A stretch of DNA of 46,060 nt from CAZSHX01 sp964606895 (GTDB lineage: Bacteria > Bacteroidota > Ignavibacteria > Kapaibacteriales > UBA2268). Of this stretch, positions 42,148 to 46,060 are shown piece after piece. Each line of letters starts with the position of its first letter. Position 1 is the stretch's first letter. A model generated the notes under the pieces. It had not been told where the DNA came from and made no database searches. It worked only from the letters and a program-made list of their open reading frames with translations. The DNA is taken from positions 1-46,060 of the forward strand of contig CAZSHX010000034.1 in the NCBI GenBank assembly GCA_964606895.1, given 5' to 3'. A program made the translations under genes and the position numbers.

Positions 42148-44931
42148 ATGAGAAAGTATATCGTTCAAATTGCAGTCGTATCATTGTTTTTAGCCGTTTT
42201 CAATCTTCAGGCAAAGCAAAGCAAAGCCTACGAAGAAGAAGCTGATAAAACATTATCTCCTTATTTTCTCGTGATGAGTGAAGGAGGAGAAACCGAAAAA
42301 CTGCCTCTCAAATCCACCTCGGCTGATGTAAAAATTGCCGGAGTGATTGCCGATGTGAAAGTTACTCAGGTTTACAAAAACGAAGGCAAAACCACAATCG
42401 AAGCGATTTACGTTTTTCCCGGCTCTTCAAAATCCGCGGTTTACGGAATGACCATGAAAATTGGCGATAGAATTCTCGTTGCTGAAATCCAAAAAAAAGA
42501 AGAAGCACGCCAAACTTATGAAAAAGCCAAAAGAGAAGGAAGGTCTGCTTCACTGCTTGAGCAGGAAAGACCAAATGTTTTCCAGATGAGTGTGGCAAAC
42601 ATTATGCCCGGCGATTTGATAACCGTTGAACTGTTTTATACTGAATTGCTTGTTCCTGAATCCGGAGTTTATGAATTTGTTTATCCGACGGTTGTTGGTC
42701 CCCGATATTCCAACAAAAAAGCAGAAAATGCAAAAGATGAAGATAAATTTGTTCAGTCGCCCTATCAGCACGAAGGTGAAAAACCGCTTTATAATTTTGA
42801 TATAAAAGTGAAACTCTCAGCCGGGATGCCGATTGATGAAATACTCTGCAATACACACAAAGTTGATATAAATTATGACGATGCCGAAAAAGAATCAGCC
42901 GAAATTAAGCTGAACGCTTCGGAAAAAAGCGGAGGCAACCGCGATTATATTCTTTCTTACAGGCTTGCCGGAGGGCAAATCCAATCAGGACTACTGCTCA
43001 GCGAAGGAACCGAGAACTTTTTTCTTTTGATGCTCCAGCCTCCCAAAAAAGCTGAGGACGATGCCGTTCCTTTCCGCGATTACGTCTTTGTCGTTGATGT
43101 TTCGGGTTCGATGTGGGGCTTTCCGCTTGATATATCCAAGGCAATGCTCAAAAATCTTCTTGGTAAACTTCGTCCGGGTGATATGTTCAATGTAATGCTT
43201 TTTGCAGGAGGTTCCGAAATCATGTCCTGCTCTTCGGTTCCTGCAAACAAGGAAAATATTGATATGGCGGTTAAGCTTATCGAATCCCAGCAGGGCGGCG
43301 GCGGAACTGAACTTCTGCCCGCTCTCAAAAAGGTTTTTAATATTCCGAAAACCCAAGGATATTCGAGGTCAATTGTTTTGCTTACTGATGGGTATGTTGA
43401 TATTGAAGAGGAAGCATTCGATTTAATCACAAAAAATCTTGCAGATGCAAATATGTTTGCCTTCGGAATCGGGAGTTCCGTCAATCGCTATCTGATTGAA
43501 GGAATTGCTCGTTGCGGAATGGGACAGCCGTTTTTCATAACCAAAAAGGAACAAGCTGAAGAACAAGCAGAGAAATTCCAAAGATATATCCAAACTCCGG
43601 TTTTAACCGACATTAAACTTGATTTCAGCGGTTTCAATACTTATGATGTCGAGCCAAAATCTATTCCCGATGTCTTTCAGGAAAGACCAATTATTATTTT
43701 CGGAAAATGGAGGGACAATCCCGATGGTAAAATTGCAATTTTGGGTATTTCCGGAAAAACTCCAATACAGACAATTGTCGAAGTCAGAAAGTTTGCCACT
43801 CAGGACACATCGCAGGCATTGAAATATCTATGGGCACGCCACAAAATTGCCCGACTTGGCGATTACAACAATATCCGCGAGGACAAGCAACGAATTGAAG
43901 AAATTACAAATCTCGGTTTGAAATACAATCTGCTCACAAAATATACTTCTTTTGTGGCTGTTGATTTCCTTACCCGCAACAAAGACACAATTCATACCGT
44001 CAAACAAGCCCTTCCGATGCCTGAGGGAGTTTCTGACCGGGCAATGGGTGGTAGCGGAATGGCTATGGCATCTATGCCGGCAAGAACTGTAAACTCATTT
44101 GTAGGTGGCGTTTCAGACACCGAAGCGGATGCATTAATGCCTTCGTCATCCCCTTCACCAGCAAAATCCATGAGGAATGCTCCGGTCAAATCTATTACTC
44201 TAAATGAAGAAACAACATTAACTATCTCCGAGAAAGATCCAGACGATGATTTCATTGATTTGGAAAATGAACCACAAGTTGATATTAATGCTATAAAAAA
44301 GAATCTAATTCTACCTGATATTTTTAGAAAAGGAGATTTCGAAGGTAATGTTACATTAAGAGTCCTTGTTAGAAAAGATGGTATTGTAAGAAAAGTTGTT
44401 ATTATGAAATCTGACTCGGAATTGTTAAATAATTGTGTCATTCAAGCGGTTTTAAAAACAGAATTTACACCTCCAATCAGAGGTAAGCAACCAATAAATT
44501 CTTGGCTGACCATTCCCATACACATTAATACCAATGGTGTACCTTCAATAATTACAATTGTTGAAGCAAAAATAAAAAAACAACCATATATTTCACTGAT
44601 CACTCCAAAGGAAACACGAAGGGGCACTTGGATAACATCTGATGGAGTTGAATTCAGAGAAATTCGAACAGGTGACGGCAAAATGATAGAGGATGGAAAG
44701 AAAGTAACAATTCACCTTAAAACTTATACTGACAACTGTACTTTGGAAAGCGATACTTACAAAGACAACAAACCGATTACCTTCACTATTGGCGGAGCAA
44801 ACGATTTGGATTTTGAGCTTGAGGAAGGTTTGACTAACATGAAAGTCGGCGGAAAGCGAGTAATATTTGTTAGAGCTGATTGGCAAAAAACCAGCAAATA
44901 TTATGAAGTAGAGCTTTTAAAGGTTGAATAG
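42148..44931 (+). CDS. Secreted VIT-vWA protein with TonB-C-like and FKBP-like C-terminal domains
   Basis: A signal peptide (MRKYIVQIAVVSLFLAVFNLQA) leads to a VIT domain (residues about 40-165, with VTQVYKNEG and EAIYVFPG) and a vWA domain with a MIDAS DxSxS at D317-S319-S321 (VDVSGSMWG). After a linker, residues about 732-790 resemble the TonB/energy-transducer C-terminal domain (GNVTLRVLVRKDGIVRKVV ... NNCVIQAVLKTEFTPP). Residues 833-927 resemble an FKBP-type isomerase domain (GVEFREIRTGDGKMIEDGK ... FTIGG ... LEEGLTNMKVGGKRVIFVRA). VIT-vWA proteins are common; this C-terminal pair is unusual. Start at ATG 42148 with GAGAGGG upstream. Confidence 0.8.
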   Translation: MRKYIVQIAVVSLFLAVFNLQAKQSKAYEEEADKTLSPYFLVMSEGGETEKLPLKSTSADVKIAGVIADVKVTQVYKNEGKTTIEAIYVFPGSSKSAVYGMTMKIGDRILVAEIQKKEEARQTYEKAKREGRSASLLEQERPNVFQMSVANIMPGDLITVELFYTELLVPESGVYEFVYPTVVGPRYSNKKAENAKDEDKFVQSPYQHEGEKPLYNFDIKVKLSAGMPIDEILCNTHKVDINYDDAEKESAEIKLNASEKSGGNRDYILSYRLAGGQIQSGLLLSEGTENFFLLMLQPPKKAEDDAVPFRDYVFVVDVSGSMWGFPLDISKAMLKNLLGKLRPGDMFNVMLFAGGSEIMSCSSVPANKENIDMAVKLIESQQGGGGTELLPALKKVFNIPKTQGYSRSIVLLTDGYVDIEEEAFDLITKNLADANMFAFGIGSSVNRYLIEGIARCGMGQPFFITKKEQAEEQAEKFQRYIQTPVLTDIKLDFSGFNTYDVEPKSIPDVFQERPIIIFGKWRDNPDGKIAILGISGKTPIQTIVEVRKFATQDTSQALKYLWARHKIARLGDYNNIREDKQRIEEITNLGLKYNLLTKYTSFVAVDFLTRNKDTIHTVKQALPMPEGVSDRAMGGSGMAMASMPARTVNSFVGGVSDTEADALMPSSSPSPAKSMRNAPVKSITLNEETTLTISEKDPDDDFIDLENEPQVDINAIKKNLILPDIFRKGDFEGNVTLRVLVRKDGIVRKVVIMKSDSELLNNCVIQAVLKTEFTPPIRGKQPINSWLTIPIHINTNGVPSIITIVEAKIKKQPYISLITPKETRRGTWITSDGVEFREIRTGDGKMIEDGKKVTIHLKTYTDNCTLESDTYKDNKPITFTIGGANDLDFELEEGLTNMKVGGKRVIFVRADWQKTSKYYEVELLKVE

Positions 44932-44947
44932 GAGAATCACTATATTT

Positions 44948-44980
44948 AGATGGACACCACCTGATAGGTGGAGTCCATCT
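44948..44980 (+). terminator. Probable terminator after the VIT-vWA gene
   Basis: AGATGGAC-A-CCACCT (44948-44962) pairs with AGGTGG-A-GTCCATCT (44966-44980) around a GAT loop; the single internal mismatch is A opposite A. It lies 17 bp past the stop codon. Only a weak T-rich tail (TCTTCATTTT) follows. Confidence 0.6.
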
Positions 44981-44992
44981 TCTTCATTTTCA

Positions 44993-46060
44993 CAAATTGC
45001 ATCTTTATATTTTTTTAAAAAGATGCAACATTCGACTAACCTATTGATATTATTTCAAATAACGAATTTTGAGACATTGCATCTTTGAATGCAAAAAGAT
45101 GCAAAGATGCAATTTTTGGTGAATATTCGGCAAAGTCTTGAACTGGGATTTCTGGGATTTAAGGGAATAAGATGATTAAGATTTCTTCTTTCCTGAATTT
45201 CCCAAATTGCATTGCATCCTCAAAATAATTATGCAAAAAATGCAATTATTTTTCAGCTAAACTATTGATATTATTTCAAATAACGAGATTTGAGCCGTTG
45301 CATCATTGAATGCAAAAAGATGCAAAGATGCAATTTTTGGTTGTTTTTTCATTCTTCTTTTTCCCGTAGGGAATGAATATTTGTAACACACCGTCCCCCC
45401 CAAGATTCCTTAACCCCATCGGGGTTAAATTTAAAAACGACGGCGAATATTCGTTCTATATTCAATCGTCACGCGATTGAAATCCGTCGGGGGTGTTTCT
45501 CAGTTACAAATATTATTTCGCTACGCGAAATTGGATTTTTCCTCTTTTTCCCAAATTGCATCTTTTTATATTTTTTCAGTAAATGCAATGCAATATTCAC
45601 ATAACCTATCGATATTATTTCAAATAACGAATTTTGAGACATTGCATCTTTGAATGCAAAAAGATGCAAAGATGCAATTTTTGGTGAATATTCGGCAAAG
45701 TCTTGAACTGGGATTTCTGGGATTTAAGGGATTAAGATTCTTAAAATCTTATTTTTCCCAAATTGCATTGCATCATCAAAATAAATAATGTAAAAGATGC
45801 AACATTCGACTAACCTATTGATGTTATTTCAAATAACTATTTTTAACCATTGCATCTTTGAATGCAAAATGATGCAAAGATGCAATTTTTGGTTGTTTTT
45901 ATTTTCTTCTGATTCCCATTAGGGAATCAATGTTTGTAACAAATCGAACCCCCAAGAATCCTTAACCCCGTATGGGGTTATATAAATAGAAGACGGCAAA
46001 TTTTCGTTTTATATGCTATCACTACGTGATAGAAAGGGACAGGGGTATTTCGCAGTTACA
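44993..46060 (+). repeat. Composite repeat of about 559 bp, two copies, second cut by the window end
   Basis: Each copy is [unit of about 207-210 bp starting CAAATTGCATC] + [partial unit of about 140 bp] + [hairpin-rich block of about 170 bp]. Copy 1: 44993, 45203, 45361. Copy 2: 45552, 45759, 45905. The GCATC units contain an ATTGCATCTTTG ... CAAAGATGCAAT hairpin and the phrase GGGATTTCTGGGATTTAAGG. Inverted relatives lie at 2764-3115. No gene is supported in this 1.1 kb; the small minus-strand frame at 45469-45669 is a repeat reading. Confidence 0.8.
45376..45514. mobile_element. 139-bp MITE-like block with 12-bp terminal inverted repeats
   Basis: AATATTTGTAAC (45376-45387) and GTTACAAATATT (45503-45514) are perfect terminal inverted repeats. 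Between them are the hairpins TTAACCCC-ATC-GGGGTTAA (45410-45428) and TTCAATCG-TCACG-CGATTGAA (45461-45481). Adjacent hairpins are TTCCC-GTA-GGGAA (45361-45373) and ATTTCGC-TAC-GCGAAAT (45515-45531). A second copy at about 45911-46060 keeps the hairpins with changed sequences. No transposase is encoded. Confidence 0.55.

Overview
The window comes from an AT-rich member of the Bacteroidota/FCB group, most like the Ignavibacteria-Kapabacteria side. The evidence is type IX secretion (T9SS) C-terminal sorting domains on secreted proteins at the left end, a TTTG-N20-TAnnTTTG promoter of the Bacteroidota type at 3419-3450, few strong Shine-Dalgarno sequences, and a mix of housekeeping genes with repeat-rich islands. 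The lineage is inferred from these traits; no rRNA or tRNA gene was seen.

Layout. 1-2600: two secreted T9SS cargo proteins, the first open at the window edge. 2600-3440: dispersed repeats and a long inverted repeat. 3492-9942: a tight sulfur-respiration operon. A cysteine-rich MerR regulator leads, followed by a PsrA/PhsA-type molybdopterin catalytic subunit, a four-cluster ferredoxin subunit, an NrfD/PsrC membrane subunit, a small ferredoxin, two YeeE/YedE half-transporters, a membrane-anchored rhodanese-like protein and an FmdB zinc ribbon. It looks designed to import and reduce thiosulfate or polysulfide at the membrane.

10150-18560 is an accessory island. It holds two KilA-N genes (the second broken by one stop codon), a duplicated small membrane-protein gene whose first copy is fused to a DNA-methyltransferase tail, a 21-bp-period array, a methyltransferase-nuclease-PKD fusion, and palindromic repeats that have entered or ended genes. 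18565-25631 returns to ordinary genes: a phosphoesterase, an M20 amidohydrolase with dapF and an inositol monophosphatase-family gene, then a Wza/Wzz exopolysaccharide export pair.

25657-31297 (minus strand) carries NFACT/RqcH, a two-component pair, a Sua5/YrdC protein, ComF and a MauE/DoxX membrane protein. 31529-35032 holds secD, secF and a STAS protein. 35198-40384 encodes a 1728-residue PocR/PAS hybrid histidine kinase, followed by convergent der (engA). 42148-44931 encodes a secreted VIT-vWA protein with TonB-like and FKBP-like domains. The last 1.1 kb is a composite repeat of about 559 bp, related to the repeats at 2764-3115 but inverted.

The most striking observations are: (1) perfect 32- and 34-bp palindromes at the same codons of both KilA-N genes, with different arms but preserved symmetry; (2) a rhodanese-like protein that has lost its catalytic Cys but ends in a single C-terminal Cys, resembling a sulfur-carrier arm; (3) the methyltransferase-nuclease-PKD fusion; (4) a family of short palindromes sharing a TGTAGGG prefix but with different stems, found both between and inside genes; (5) structured repeats with covarying hairpins.
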